Positions 8,560 through 18,367 are shown, counted from the stretch's first letter. The stretch: DNA of 64,000 bases from Streptomyces atroolivaceus (GCF_000717025.1 NZ_JNXG01000023.1:1-64000), one strand, 5' to 3'. The notes: generated from the letters alone by a model not told the origin. Program-made: numbers and translations.

Positions 8560-8774
8560 CGGAGAGCGCCGGGCCCGCAGCGGAGCATCCCCGGGGGCCG
8601 GCACGGCTCCCGGCCGTGGACCCGGCACCCGTCCTCCACCTGCTGAGTCCCGGGAGGTCCACCTCCGCCGTACGACCGTTCCGTGCCTCTGTGTAAATGC
8701 GGTGCAACCTTCCGTGCCGTTCGCGGGTCACATCAAGTGGGAGTAAACCGCTCTCAGGGACATAAGGGGGAAAT

Positions 8775-9224
8775 ATGAGAATTGCTCGTAGTATCGCGGC
8801 TGTCGGGGCATTCGCCGCACTGGCGGTGGGCGGAACCACTGCGTTCGGTGCGACGGCCTCCGCCGCACCGAACGTCACACCGCAGGGAGTCTGTGGTAAG
8901 GCGTACAAGACCGTGAACTCCGTGCCTGTCGGCTCGCTGGGCACCGTCTACCTGACGTACAACTCGTCGAACGGCATGAACTGCGTCGCGACCATCCGCG
9001 CCAATCCGGGGTCGGCCAAGCCCATGTCCGCGTACATCTATGTCCCCGCAACCGATGAATGGGCCGGGGACGACGGGAACTTCACCTCGTACGCAGGGCC
9101 GGGCTACGTCTACGGCAAGGGCTACTGCGTGAGCTGGGGCGGCAGCATCAGCAACGTGTACGTGTCGGTGGAGAACTCCAACTGCGCCGCGCTGAAGGAG
9201 CAGCGGACCACAGAGATCCGCTGA
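8775..9224 (+). CDS. Secreted protein similar to spore-associated protein A
   Basis: 149 residues. A Sec signal peptide (MRIARSIAAV, hydrophobic core, cleavage about ATASA-AP near residue 31) leads to a small domain with four cysteines. The domain contains VYLTYNSSNGMNC, TSYAGPGYVYGKGYCVSWGG and SVENSNC, the pattern of Streptomyces SapA-type spore-associated proteins. The role in spores or aerial growth is not known. ATG 8775 follows a GGGGG ribosome site. A strong hairpin lies about 90 bases after the stop. The name is from pattern memory; a general 'secreted protein' label is the safe fallback. Confidence 0.72.
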   Translation: MRIARSIAAVGAFAALAVGGTTAFGATASAAPNVTPQGVCGKAYKTVNSVPVGSLGTVYLTYNSSNGMNCVATIRANPGSAKPMSAYIYVPATDEWAGDDGNFTSYAGPGYVYGKGYCVSWGGSISNVYVSVENSNCAALKEQRTTEIR

Positions 9225-9631
9225 TCCCGTTCCATCGTCCGCCGCGTGGCCAGGGGCCGGCTTCACTCTCGTTCCGAATGGTGGAGCCGGCCTGTCCGTA
9301 TGCGCGGTGGTGGGGCCCGGCAGGCACGTCTGCCGGGCCCTGGGTTCGTTTGCTGTCAGCAGCACCGCCTGTCTGCCGGCTCGGGCAGCAGTCGGCGAGC
9401 TCCGGGTTCATGAAGGGGCATGCGTAATGGCGTCAGGACCTGCTGCCGATTCGGCATGCCCACACTCTGATGCCTGGGAGGTCCCGGCTCGGTGCGCCGA
9501 GGAACGGTCACCTTGTTGGCGATGACTTTGCTCAAGTGAGAGAGTCTCTCCTTCGAACACTCTTCCGGACACACGCGCATTCCGGTCGAGGTGTAATGCA
9601 GAACACGGCTCGTGACAGGAGACTCGCCCTT
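9225..9631. other. Intergenic with terminator, otherwise no gene
   Basis: Contains the hairpin at 9313-9340 and the promoter side of the next gene. No coding frame with a family motif was seen. Confidence 0.5.
9313..9340 (+). terminator. Hairpin terminator of the SapA-like gene
   Basis: Perfect 11-base arms GGGCCCGGCAG and CTGCCGGGCCC around a 6-base loop, followed by TGGGTTCGTTT. Placed downstream of the SapA-like gene on the same strand. Confidence 0.82.
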
Positions 9632-10297
9632 ATGACTGGTTCGGAACCGGCAGCAGATCGCAGCCCAGGGACCGAGGTCTGGCCACTGATCCATACGGAG
9701 CGAGCGGCACTGGCAGCCGATCTTGCAGATCTGTCTGACGATCAGTGGGCGACCCCGTCACTCTGCACCGGGTTGATGGTGCGTGAGGTGCTGGCGCACC
9801 TCACTGCGGGGGCGAGCCTCACTTCTGTGCGCTGGCTTGCGGGCGTGATCCGCTGCCGATTCGACTTCGACAAACAGGTAGCAATGCGGCTGGCCGAACA
9901 GCTCGGCGCGACCCCGGCCGAGACACTTGAGCGGTTCAGGCGTGTCGTCCCCAGCAGAACCAAGCCTCCCCTCCCTGCCGTGGCCATGCTTGGCGAGACG
10001 ATCGTGCATGCAGAGGACATCCGGCGTCCGCTGGGCCTCCATCGCGACTACCCGACTGAGACCGTCACACGGGTGGCTGAGTACTACCAGGGGTCCGATC
10101 TGGTGGTCCTCGCCAAGGGACGCATCGGTGACCTGCAGCTCGTCGCAGATGACGGGCCGTTCAAGACCGGCGTCGGGGCACTCGTTTCCGGCAGTACCTT
10201 GGCCCTGACGATGGCCATGACCGGGCGCGCGGCGTATCTCGACGACCTGGAAGGCGGCGGTGTCGAGCTCCTCCGCGAGCGCTGCGGAACGGCGTGA
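9632..10297 (+). CDS. Maleylpyruvate isomerase-family (DinB-like, mycothiol-dependent) protein
   Basis: About 221 residues with the actinobacterial MDMPI N-terminal pattern: WPLIHTERAALAADLADL, QWATPSLCTGLMVREVLAHL (containing the conserved metal histidine) and a later GETIVHAEDIRRPLG with another ligand pair. These DinB-fold proteins use mycothiol as cofactor in isomerase or transferase reactions; the substrate here is not known. ATG 9632 has an AGGAG site about ten bases upstream; longer in-frame starts exist to 9470 but the added sequence is not conserved in character. Confidence 0.8.
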   Translation: MTGSEPAADRSPGTEVWPLIHTERAALAADLADLSDDQWATPSLCTGLMVREVLAHLTAGASLTSVRWLAGVIRCRFDFDKQVAMRLAEQLGATPAETLERFRRVVPSRTKPPLPAVAMLGETIVHAEDIRRPLGLHRDYPTETVTRVAEYYQGSDLVVLAKGRIGDLQLVADDGPFKTGVGALVSGSTLALTMAMTGRAAYLDDLEGGGVELLRERCGTA

Positions 10298-10517
10298 CCG
10301 TGAAGGCGGCCCACCGCTCGTGAGGGCGGCGGGCCGGCCGAGGTCGGCATACGGGAGTCAGCTGACTCTGAGGGGTTCTTCGGTGCGCTCCCGGGCCACG
10401 AGGCGTACGCGGTCGCACGCGCAGTCCCCTCGCGATCGAACATCGAGGTAGCACTCCGAGACGGCCCTCCAAGATCTGAGCCAGAAGCCACTCCTCGGGA
10501 ACAAGGCCGGAGGGGAG

Positions 10518-11285
10518 TCAGCGGGAAGTGACGTAGCCTTCGCGGAGAGGCCCGCCTGCCAGGTTCAGGACGTCGAGGACCGAGGTCGACAGCGGTCCAG
10601 GGTCAGCCCGTCTTGCCAGTGCGAGGTGCCCGTCGAGCAGGCGTCGGCCGAGCTCGGGGTCCGCTGCACTCAGGCGCCTGGGAAGCCATTTGCCGGCGCC
10701 GTTCCACTTGCGGTGATGCGCCGTAAGCAAGTGCGCCGCCTCGCGCAGGGCCCGGTCAGCCACGGCCAGTTGTTCGTAGGGGTCGCTGTCGGGCCCGGTG
10801 TCCGTGAGGTCGTCCCACAGGTCTGTGAGCAGGGCTCGCTGGGCGTCCCGCTCGGGCTCGGTCAGGGGATCCGGACCCGCAGCCAGCAGGGCCTCCGCCT
10901 CTCGGTGCAGTGCCCCGACATGGCCGTGGGGGTCGTGGAGAACGACGGAATCGGCGAAGAGGAAAAGAGCCGTCGCCCTGCGCGTGGTGCGGCTCTCCTC
11001 GAAGGCCGTCCGCAGGTCCGCGCGGCTGTTGAGGAAGACCTCCGCCGGCCGGCCTTCGTACCGAAGCACTTCGCGACGTCTCCTGCCGTCGTCAGGGAGA
11101 AGGACGGTGATGTCGAGGTCACTGCTGGGCGTGGAACGCCCCCTCGCGGCTGAACCGCCGAGCACCGCCCCGGTCGCTTCCGGGTAGCGGGAGGAGACGA
11201 GTAGACAGGCCGTACGTACGTCCGTGGATGTCCGGTCGGGTTCGGACCCACGGTAGGGATCCGGCCGGCGGTTCGTGGCCGTCAT
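10518..11285 (-). CDS. Nucleotidyltransferase-domain protein
   Basis: About 255 residues. GGSAARGRSTPSSDLDITVLL (about residues 43-62) is the GSxxxG...DxD signature of the Pol-beta-type nucleotidyltransferase fold, with the two catalytic aspartates present. A helical C-terminal half (DRALREAAHLLTAHHRKW) resembles substrate-binding domains seen in aminoglycoside-type or MNT-type enzymes. ATG 11285 was chosen as the start closest to the fold; the frame stays open further upstream and there is no strong ribosome site. No HEPN partner is adjacent, so a toxin-antitoxin role is not indicated. Confidence 0.72.
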   Translation of the reverse strand: MTATNRRPDPYRGSEPDRTSTDVRTACLLVSSRYPEATGAVLGGSAARGRSTPSSDLDITVLLPDDGRRRREVLRYEGRPAEVFLNSRADLRTAFEESRTTRRATALFLFADSVVLHDPHGHVGALHREAEALLAAGPDPLTEPERDAQRALLTDLWDDLTDTGPDSDPYEQLAVADRALREAAHLLTAHHRKWNGAGKWLPRRLSAADPELGRRLLDGHLALARRADPGPLSTSVLDVLNLAGGPLREGYVTSR

Positions 11286-11431
11286 CGTGTCAGGTGCGGG
11301 CCATGAGGACTTCGGCCTCGCGGCTTCACTGCCTCGCATACCGCCGCGTATCACGGTGACAGACGTGCTCAGCCGACATGCCTGCCTCCCGTCGTACGAG
11401 CGGCCCGCCCCTTTCGCGCCCGGGCCGAGGA

Positions 11432-12994
11432 TCACAGCCCGGTGACCTTGGCACTCGCCGACACCTCGTAGACCAGGGTGACCGTGCGGTGTCCGTCGGG
11501 TGGGAGACACACGTCCCAGCGGGCGATGCCGTCGGAGTCGACCGAATCGGGCTCGGGGAAGCAGGCCTCCTTACGCAGACGGACCTCCACGGCCGAGACT
11601 TCGGAGACCGGGAGCCGCTCCCGAAGAGTGACCACCAGGTCACCCCGCTCTTCGGGGGGAGAGAAGCGGGACACGTGCAAGCGTATGGTGCGGGTGATCA
11701 CGGTCCGCTGGGTGAGTCCGGCTGTGTCCCGCGTCTCTTCGGCATGCCGGACCACGCGGTAGTCGTCGCAACTCCCGAAGGCAAGTTCGACGGCGGCGCC
11801 GGGTGCGGTGAAGTCCAGCGTTCCGCGCCCGCTGAACCCGCTGTCACGGACCAGGTCCACGGGTCCGGCGAGCAGTGCGTGGCCGGCCAGGTTGTCGAAC
11901 CGCACCACCTGGGTGACCAGGGGGGACAGCTCAGGTGAGCAGGCGTACTCACTGCGTGCGCCCGTGGCGAAGGAGGACAGCGGCACGCGGTGGGCACGGC
12001 CGTCACCGGGCACGGAGACCTGCGCCGGGGACCGCAGCACCCTTGCCTCGCCGCCGTCGTCCACCCCCGGCAGGCCGAGCACCGGGGAAGGGCCGAGAGT
12101 GCCGGTCTCCTCCTCGCGCAGTTCGACGCTCACGGTGCGGCGCTCCGCGACGGAGCGGTCCGTGAGCGTCAGCCGGTCCTCGCCGAACCGCGGCGGTTCG
12201 GTGGCGAGCGCCGAGCGGGCGGTCGACAACGTCAGCCGTACGTCCGACCAGTCCTCCCCGGTGCGCTGCCAGACCATGGCATCGGTCTCCAGCGTGAGGG
12301 ACTCCCCCTCGAGCACCGCACGGTAGGCGGGCCGCCACAGCGCACACGGGGTGAGGTGGCTGAGGTGCAGCCCGACCGGACCGGCGGCCGCGGTCTCCAC
12401 GGTCAGTTCGATGTGGCCGACGAGTTCGGCGGGCTCCTCCTCGGATACACCCACGGCCCGCTCGGCCTGCCCGAGCTCGTCGTCCAGGGCGGCCAAGCCT
12501 GCCTCCACAGCGCGCAGTCGCTCGCCGCACACGGCGCGCTCTTCGTCGGCCCGGTCGAGTTCGCGGCCCCAGCGGGGTCTGTCGGCCTCCCCGGCACCGG
12601 CGCCCTCACCGATCTCCCGAAGCAGATCACCGGCGAGTCGGCCGAGCAGGTCCCGACGGGCGTCCAGCCGCTCGCGCTGCTGTTCCAAGGCGCGTCGTTC
12701 GTGTGCGATGGCGTCCATCCGCCGGCGCAGGGCCGAGACGTCGTCGGCGTGCGTCAGCGCCCTCCGGGGTGTCCAACTGCGGGTGATCCGCACATCGAGG
12801 ACGGTCGCCGGGTGGCGGGCGGACAGTTCGGCGTGGAGGGTCCGGTCGACGGCCAGCGCGCTGACCGGACCGAGACGCAGTCGCTGGACCCCTGCTTCCA
12901 GGTCGAGCACGGCGGCACGCTCCACATGGGCACGGTCCTCCAGGCAGGTCACGGCGGTGACGGGAAGGGCGATCGTCTTCTGGTTCGTGGTCAT
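11432..12994 (-). CDS. Mucoidy inhibitor MuiA-family protein (DUF4139), copy 2
   Basis: About 520 residues. The N-terminal region (ALPVTAVTCLEDRAHVERAA) matches the DUF4140 strand module, a central coiled region of about 100 residues follows, and the DUF4139 beta-rich domain fills the C-terminal half (WRPAYRAVLEGESLTLET, then WQRTGEDWSDVRLTLSTA). The family name comes from an E. coli overexpression effect; the biochemical role is unknown. ATG 12994 follows GGAG. The stop of the upstream paralogue overlaps this start region, so the two are probably translated together. The C-terminus ends normally (VTLVYEVSASAKV). Confidence 0.82.
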   Translation of the reverse strand: MTTNQKTIALPVTAVTCLEDRAHVERAAVLDLEAGVQRLRLGPVSALAVDRTLHAELSARHPATVLDVRITRSWTPRRALTHADDVSALRRRMDAIAHERRALEQQRERLDARRDLLGRLAGDLLREIGEGAGAGEADRPRWGRELDRADEERAVCGERLRAVEAGLAALDDELGQAERAVGVSEEEPAELVGHIELTVETAAAGPVGLHLSHLTPCALWRPAYRAVLEGESLTLETDAMVWQRTGEDWSDVRLTLSTARSALATEPPRFGEDRLTLTDRSVAERRTVSVELREEETGTLGPSPVLGLPGVDDGGEARVLRSPAQVSVPGDGRAHRVPLSSFATGARSEYACSPELSPLVTQVVRFDNLAGHALLAGPVDLVRDSGFSGRGTLDFTAPGAAVELAFGSCDDYRVVRHAEETRDTAGLTQRTVITRTIRLHVSRFSPPEERGDLVVTLRERLPVSEVSAVEVRLRKEACFPEPDSVDSDGIARWDVCLPPDGHRTVTLVYEVSASAKVTGL

Positions 12995-13002
12995 GGCGCT
13001 TG

Positions 13003-15042
13003 TCAACTCCTGCGGTTGCCGCCGGTGAGGGCCTTACCGGCCGGCACCCGGATCTCGTAGCCGCCGTCGAGCACGGCGGTGCCGCCGGCGGGCAGGTCCA
13101 CCCGCCAGACGCGGGTGCCCGGGGCATGCCGATCGGGTCCGGGGCCGTCCTCGGGTGTTGTCCAGTCGGCCCGTTCCTCGATCCGGACGTCCTGCTCGGA
13201 GGTGACGGGCACCCGCTCGCGGACCTCGACGGTGACCTGCCCGGCGAGTCGGTTGGCCAGTTCCACGTGGACGCGGTGGTCGAGCACCGTCGTGTTGTTG
13301 CGCAACCCCGAGGTGGACTCGTGCAGGTTCGTACGACGGGTGACACGGATGCCCTCGGCCGGTCCGAGCCCGACCCGGCGGATGCCGCCGGGGGCGAGAG
13401 TGGGCAGCGCGGCGGTGAGCAGGAAGTCGTCGTCGACCGTCACTTCCACCGGGCCGGCCAGGAGAGCCTGGTCGGTGGCGTTGGAGAGCACCAAGGTCGC
13501 GTACGCGGTCTGTTCCACGGACGGTACACAGAGGTATTCCGTGTGCATGCCCACGGCGATCTCGCCGACGGTGACGGTGTGCCAGGTGCCGTCCGACGGG
13601 ATGTCGGCACGGGCGGCGGCATCGAAGCGGTGATCGAAGGAGCCCGCCGACTCGCGGGGCCGAACACCGTACCCGGGCAACGCCAGGGCGGCCACCGATT
13701 CGGCACGGCGGCGGTACTCCGCCGCCACCGGGTCGAGGGGAGCGCCGGGGAACAGCCTGCCCCGGCGCCCGTCCCGCTCGCCGGGGCCGCACAGGACGAG
13801 GGCGGCGTAGTCGAGCTCGGCGCCGCTCGGCCGCGGCTGACCGGCCGTCGGCCGGAGAGGAGGCGACGCCGGCGGCGGGGCTCCGCCAGGGGCCATGGGG
13901 GCAGGAGACACGGAGGAACTGGGTGCGGGGCCCCGACTGGCACCCGTACGCGCCCGGGCAGGCGGCGCGGTCGCGGGGACCTGGCCTGCGAAGGGCTCGG
14001 GCGGGACACCGCCCGGCGCAGGGGGAGGCCCGCCGTAGCCCTGTGGCGCAGGCGGCGGCAGAACGGCCCTGGCCCCCGCGGCGGCGGGAGGCACGGTCGT
14101 GGCGGGCTGATGACCTGCCGCGTCGTACCCGGCGAACAGGTCGGCGAGACCTGCCGGAGGCTCGCGCCAGCCAGAAGGAGCGGAGCCGGGCTGACTGCGT
14201 CCGATCCGTACGGAACGGAGCCGGGGCAGGTCCGTGTCTCGTCGCAGGTCGGCCGTGGCAAGGCCTACGGACACGCCGGTCCAGTCCTCGCCTGTGCGCT
14301 GGGCGACGGAGGCACGCAGCACCAGACTGCCGCTGCTCCCGCCCTGGTGACAGGCCAGACGGTAGGTCGGCACCCAGATGGCGCCCGGCGTCTCGTACTC
14401 GAGTTCGATCTCCACTTCTGCGTCCGGGGCGTCGGCACCGGAGACGTCGACGGTCAGAACGGCCGAGACCGTGGTCTCCACGTGCGTGGACGGCGCGTCG
14501 GTGGAAGCGCGCGCAAGCTTGTCCACGGCGACGTCGCGCCTGTGCTCGGCGTCGAGCAGCGCTTCCTCCAGCTCGTCGAGGCGAGTGTGCAGCCAGGTCA
14601 GCCGCCCGTCCACGAACTCGGCGAGTTCCAGCCACGCGTCGACCGGGGTACGGCGATGCGCGTCCTCACGTCTGCGGGGCGGCGGAACAGGGCGCAGGGC
14701 CCTGACTTCTCCGATCAGGCTCAGCTGGTGGTCCCGGCGGCCCTTCGCCGCCGCGCACTCGTCGCGCAGCCGTTCGACCTCGCTCCGCAATCCTTCGGGC
14801 GTAGACGGACCCGGCGGCCCGGCCTCGACCTCCACGCGGGCCTCAGTGACGCGCACCCCCCGGGCGCCCTGCACGCGGGCCCGCAGCGACCCCGGGGCGA
14901 GAGAGCGGGGCAGGCCGACCACTCTCACCCGCCCGCCCGGGGGCACGCTGCCCCGGGCCAGGCGGCGGCAGAGCGCACCCCGCTCGTACACCACCACGGA
15001 ATCGAGGGTGGACCCCCACCTCTGCACTGCCCCGGCCGTCAT
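13003..15042 (-). CDS. Mucoidy inhibitor MuiA-family protein (DUF4139), copy 1
   Basis: 679 residues, the longer of two tandem paralogues. An N-terminal strand module (LDSVVVYERGALCRRLARG), a coiled middle (DELEEALLDAEHRRDVAVDKLA), then the DUF4139 core (GAIWVPTYRLACHQ, RTGEDWTGVSVGLATADLRR). Between about residues 315 and 400 a Pro/Ala/Gly-rich linker is inserted that copy 2 lacks. The ending (VWRVDLPAGGTAVLDGGYEIRVP) parallels copy 2. No signal peptide or membrane helix. First gene of a two-gene unit with copy 2. Confidence 0.82.
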   Translation of the reverse strand: MTAGAVQRWGSTLDSVVVYERGALCRRLARGSVPPGGRVRVVGLPRSLAPGSLRARVQGARGVRVTEARVEVEAGPPGPSTPEGLRSEVERLRDECAAAKGRRDHQLSLIGEVRALRPVPPPRRREDAHRRTPVDAWLELAEFVDGRLTWLHTRLDELEEALLDAEHRRDVAVDKLARASTDAPSTHVETTVSAVLTVDVSGADAPDAEVEIELEYETPGAIWVPTYRLACHQGGSSGSLVLRASVAQRTGEDWTGVSVGLATADLRRDTDLPRLRSVRIGRSQPGSAPSGWREPPAGLADLFAGYDAAGHQPATTVPPAAAGARAVLPPPAPQGYGGPPPAPGGVPPEPFAGQVPATAPPARARTGASRGPAPSSSVSPAPMAPGGAPPPASPPLRPTAGQPRPSGAELDYAALVLCGPGERDGRRGRLFPGAPLDPVAAEYRRRAESVAALALPGYGVRPRESAGSFDHRFDAAARADIPSDGTWHTVTVGEIAVGMHTEYLCVPSVEQTAYATLVLSNATDQALLAGPVEVTVDDDFLLTAALPTLAPGGIRRVGLGPAEGIRVTRRTNLHESTSGLRNNTTVLDHRVHVELANRLAGQVTVEVRERVPVTSEQDVRIEERADWTTPEDGPGPDRHAPGTRVWRVDLPAGGTAVLDGGYEIRVPAGKALTGGNRRS

Positions 15043-15280
15043 GTGTTCCGCCCCCCGTCGGTGCCGAGTTCAGATTATGCCCGGACCGCCCGGTGCTTCC
15101 GCGCCGAGTCCTGGAGTCGGGTCACCTCCGGTCCGAGGGCGGCGGAGACGCCACGGGGGTGCGGAACGGCCACCGAGCAGCCGGATCCGCACCCGCGTTC
15201 GGCGCCGCGATCCTCCGGATGTGGGGTGCGGCGAGGGTGACGCCGCCGGGTTCCGTCTCTGCCGACTCCGGGCTTTCCGT

Positions 15281-15877
15281 TCAGGACGCCGTGCGGTTCC
15301 CGCTGCCGAGGGCCCAGGCGTCGACGTCGCGGTAGTGGATCGGCCCGCGGCTGCGGCCGACGTTGCTGCCGACCAGGTGCAGTCGTTCGGCAGACCACCG
15401 GCAGCCGGTGAACTCGGCGAACCCCTCGGCGATCTCTGCGGCGGACGCGCGGTCTCCCCGGCGGGCACGGGCCAATGTCAGATGGGGGCGCAGGGGCCGG
15501 TCCTCGAAGGTGACGCCGCAGCTCCTGACCACCGCGCGCACGTCGGCGGCCAGGGTGTGCAGCTCGTCGAGGTCTCCGTCGATTCCGCTCCACAGCACCC
15601 GGTCGTCGAAGCTTCCGCTGCCGCGCAACGCCAGACAGGGTGGCCGGCGGCCCGCCGCGAGGACGGCGAGCGGCCGGAGCAGGAGCGGAACGATCTCGGT
15701 CGGCAGCTCCCCGAGGAACGCCAAGGTGATGTGCCAGTCCTCGATGCGGTTCCACCGCACGTGGGGGTGCGTGTCATAGGCGGGGCGCAGCTCCCGGGCC
15801 AGTTCTTCCTTCGCGTGGTCGGGCGGTGCCAGGGCGATGAACACGCGAACGGTCGCGGGCTGAGTCTGTTCGTTCAC
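15281..15877 (-). CDS. RNA 2',3'-cyclic phosphodiesterase (ThpR/LigT-like, 2H family)
   Basis: 198 residues. Two HxT motifs of the 2H phosphoesterase fold are present: DWHITLAFLG at about 49-58 and RPHLTLAR at about 134-141. FIALAPPDHAKEEL is the usual N-terminal strand and helix. Family members open 2',3'-cyclic phosphates on RNA ends. GTG 15877 puts the protein at normal family length; the much longer upstream frame belongs to an antisense reading of the alginate lyase area. Monocistronic as far as visible. Confidence 0.85.
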   Translation of the reverse strand: MNEQTQPATVRVFIALAPPDHAKEELARELRPAYDTHPHVRWNRIEDWHITLAFLGELPTEIVPLLLRPLAVLAAGRRPPCLALRGSGSFDDRVLWSGIDGDLDELHTLAADVRAVVRSCGVTFEDRPLRPHLTLARARRGDRASAAEIAEGFAEFTGCRWSAERLHLVGSNVGRSRGPIHYRDVDAWALGSGNRTAS

Positions 15878-16149
15878 ACCGGACTTCGTACCGCATTCCG
15901 GAGCGGGACTGACGACCCGGGTGCCGGTAGGGCGCCCGTGGCCCGACCGCATCACGGGCAGCGGGCGTGATGCGGTGTCGGGACGGCCGGACTCACGGAT
16001 GGCAACGGCCGCAGACGGACTGACGGGGTCGGCGACGGCACAGTGTCCTGTCGTCTGTGTGACGGCCTCGGCGAGCAGCGTCGTGAGGCCCCGGCGGCCC
16101 ACGCGGCATGATCGCACGGCTGGAGGCGGCGCCGGGGGACTCGGCCTGA

Positions 16150-17361
16150 TCAGTTCGGGTTGTCGCCGTGGGTCAGCGTCTCCCACGCCACGAAGAGGTT
16201 GTTGCTGCCGGCCGGGCGGTTCTGCTGGGTCAGCCTCCGGGTGTTGGTCATGGCGATGCCGAGGCGGTTGTGCAGGGCGTTGTAGCCGACCTCGGTGACG
16301 GGTCCGAGGCCGAGATGGAGGGATCCGCCGCACAGCCAGTCCGGTGCCGGTTCGCCCAACTGGTACGTGGACTGGAAGCCGAGTGCCTGCCGCAGCCGTT
16401 CGCCGACATCCGTCCCGTACAGGTCGTGCCCCTGGATCCGGCTGGTCTCGGCGATGTGGGCGATGGCCGAGATGCCGTAGCCGGCGTGTGTGAAGTCGCG
16501 GCAGGTCTCCTGAGTGAGACCTGTGACGAAGGTGGACTGCCCCTGCCAGTAGCCGACGATCTTCGCTTCGGTGTCGAGGTTCTGGCTGGGCACGGTCTTG
16601 GGCAGGGGGCCGTCGGAGCCGAGGTAGACGTACGCGGCCGTTCGTGTCCGGAACTTCGCCATGGCCTTGTCGTACGACGCCCTGTCCTCCAGGAAGACGG
16701 AGATGCCGACCGCCGCCTCCATCATCGACAGCTCCCAGTTGCCGTTGGAGTTGGAGCCGTTGATGACCTGGGGGAGGTAGACGTCGCGGAGCATCGTCGC
16801 GAAGCGCCCGGAGTTGGCCCAGGACCCGGTGTAGGTGTGTTTGATGATCTCGGCCGCCTTGGGCCAGGAGGAACCGGCCCAGCCGGTCTGCAGTGGAGCG
16901 TTGCTGTTGGTGTGGCTCTTGATCACTGCCGACCACGCGTCCATCAGTTCGATCGACTTCTTCGCGTACCGCTCTTCACGTGTCACGTACCAGGCGAGAG
17001 CGTTGGTGTACGCGGCTATCGCATCCTCGCGCTCATCCGTACAGCCGTGGTTGGGGTTGGAGTACGAACCGCATTCGACGACCGCGCGAGGCTTGGCGGT
17101 GCGGGACGGATCGGCGAATCTGCTCGCCGCCAGCTTGTCGTAGGCGCCCTTCCAGGGCTGGGCGCCGGCGTTGACCTTGCTGCGTGTGAAGTCCAGCTGT
17201 GCCTTGGACACGGTGACACCGGGGTGTGCGAAGGAGGCCGGTGCGGCCTCGGCGCGGGGGGCGCCGGGCGCCGAGAGGAAGCACGCCACCATGACGGCTG
17301 CCGCGGTGGCCAGGAGCGTCGGCCGAGGACGATGGCGGTGAACTGCGAGGGTGTCGGGCAT
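16150..17361 (-). CDS. Secreted alginate lyase-family protein
   Basis: 403 residues. A long signal peptide (Arg-rich start, hydrophobic ATAAAVMVACFL core, cleavage near PRAEA-AP, about residue 40) shows export. The rest is the all-helical alginate lyase (PL5-like, PF05426) domain: GSYSNPNHGC, AAYTNALAWYVTREERYAKK, INGSNSNGNWELSMMEA. These enzymes cleave mannuronate-type polysaccharides by beta-elimination; the exact substrate is uncertain. ATG 17361 is the only start that leaves an intact signal peptide. The divergent lipoprotein gene begins at 17597, so the 235-base gap probably holds promoters for both. Confidence 0.85.
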   Translation of the reverse strand: MPDTLAVHRHRPRPTLLATAAAVMVACFLSAPGAPRAEAAPASFAHPGVTVSKAQLDFTRSKVNAGAQPWKGAYDKLAASRFADPSRTAKPRAVVECGSYSNPNHGCTDEREDAIAAYTNALAWYVTREERYAKKSIELMDAWSAVIKSHTNSNAPLQTGWAGSSWPKAAEIIKHTYTGSWANSGRFATMLRDVYLPQVINGSNSNGNWELSMMEAAVGISVFLEDRASYDKAMAKFRTRTAAYVYLGSDGPLPKTVPSQNLDTEAKIVGYWQGQSTFVTGLTQETCRDFTHAGYGISAIAHIAETSRIQGHDLYGTDVGERLRQALGFQSTYQLGEPAPDWLCGGSLHLGLGPVTEVGYNALHNRLGIAMTNTRRLTQQNRPAGSNNLFVAWETLTHGDNPN

Positions 17362-17596
17362 GTGGGGGGCCCATCCGTTCTCATGTGTGAACGATGCACT
17401 GGATGTTGAACGCTCGCGCTGACCGGTGACCATAGGTACAGACCAGGGCCCCGTCAAGCCCCGCAACAGTTGCGCGACTCGCCTGCCCCGAAGCCGACTC
17501 GTCAGGAGGGGAGAGTTCTCGACGTACGGCGTGACTTGGTGGGGGCGGCGTCGTTGGGCCGTTGATCGATATCGGACGGCGAGTTCGGGGGTCCTG

Positions 17597-18235
17597 ATGG
17601 TGACAGTGCGGCAGAAAGGCACCTGGGCGGGTGTGGTGTCCCGGTGCGGTGCCGGGATGTTCGTCCTCCTCCTCGCCGGCTGTGGTGGCGGCAGTGAGGG
17701 CGGCGAGTACGACGCGAAGCCGGCTGCGGGCGTGTCGCCAAGGTCCTCGGCCACCGCGTCGAACACGCCGGACTCTCCAGGCACACCGACTCCCTCGGCG
17801 CCCGGGGTGTCCGTCACCGCGGTCAAGGCCGAGGTGCTGAAGGTCTACGGCCTGATGTGGGCGGAGAAGGTGAAGGCGTACCGGGCGGCGTCGGCGGAGG
17901 GGACGGACCTGAAGCAGTACATGACGCCGGACGCACTGAGGGCGCTGGAAGCAGATCTGGCCCGCATGAGCAAGGAACACACGGCGATGCGTGGTGACCT
18001 CGGCCACGAGCCGGAGGTGGCCGCCCTCGCTGTCGACGCTCAGCCGCCCACGGCAACGGTGAAGGACTGTGTGGACGGGGCGAGATGGCAGACCCTCGAT
18101 ACGACGACGGGCTGGCGCATCCCACCGCCGGCTGATCAGCCTGCGCGGTATGCGGCCACGGCGAGGATGGAGCAGAGGGCTGGGGAACGCTGGAAGGTGG
18201 CTGAATACACCGCGGACAGAACCCGCTCCTGTTAG
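17597..18235 (+). CDS. Putative lipoprotein, function unknown
   Basis: 212 residues. The N-terminus has a short basic start, a hydrophobic stretch and a lipobox LLAGC at about residue 29, so the mature protein is likely lipid-anchored outside the membrane. A Ser/Thr/Pro-rich linker of about 45 residues follows, then a compact domain (VLKVYGLMWAEKVKAYRAAS, KQYMTPDALRALEADL) resembling many Streptomyces lipoproteins of unknown role. ATG 17597 follows GGGGG six bases upstream. Confidence 0.8.
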   Translation: MVTVRQKGTWAGVVSRCGAGMFVLLLAGCGGGSEGGEYDAKPAAGVSPRSSATASNTPDSPGTPTPSAPGVSVTAVKAEVLKVYGLMWAEKVKAYRAASAEGTDLKQYMTPDALRALEADLARMSKEHTAMRGDLGHEPEVAALAVDAQPPTATVKDCVDGARWQTLDTTTGWRIPPPADQPARYAATARMEQRAGERWKVAEYTADRTRSC

Positions 18236-18367
18236 GCGGCCTTCCGGACGAGGGCGAAGCTCCGCGGTATCCATGGCGTCCGGGCCGGGCGCGGACGACC
18301 CTGGAGCGCCCCGCCATGCAGTCCCCGAGCTTCGCGCACTGGTACGGCACGGCGTGCGAAGTACGTC

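Noticed and set aside
10518..11285. Nucleotidyltransferase as a toxin-antitoxin member
   Set aside because: No HEPN or other partner gene is adjacent, and the protein is longer than MNT antitoxins.
13000..15240. 746-codon plus-strand frame
   Set aside because: It is antisense to the MuiA-family gene, Arg/Gly/Pro-rich and without motifs, a GC-bias shadow.
15878..16936. Long minus-strand frame extending the ThpR-like gene to 551 codons
   Set aside because: The added part is an out-of-frame reading of the alginate lyase gene; the 2H-family protein is complete from GTG 15877.
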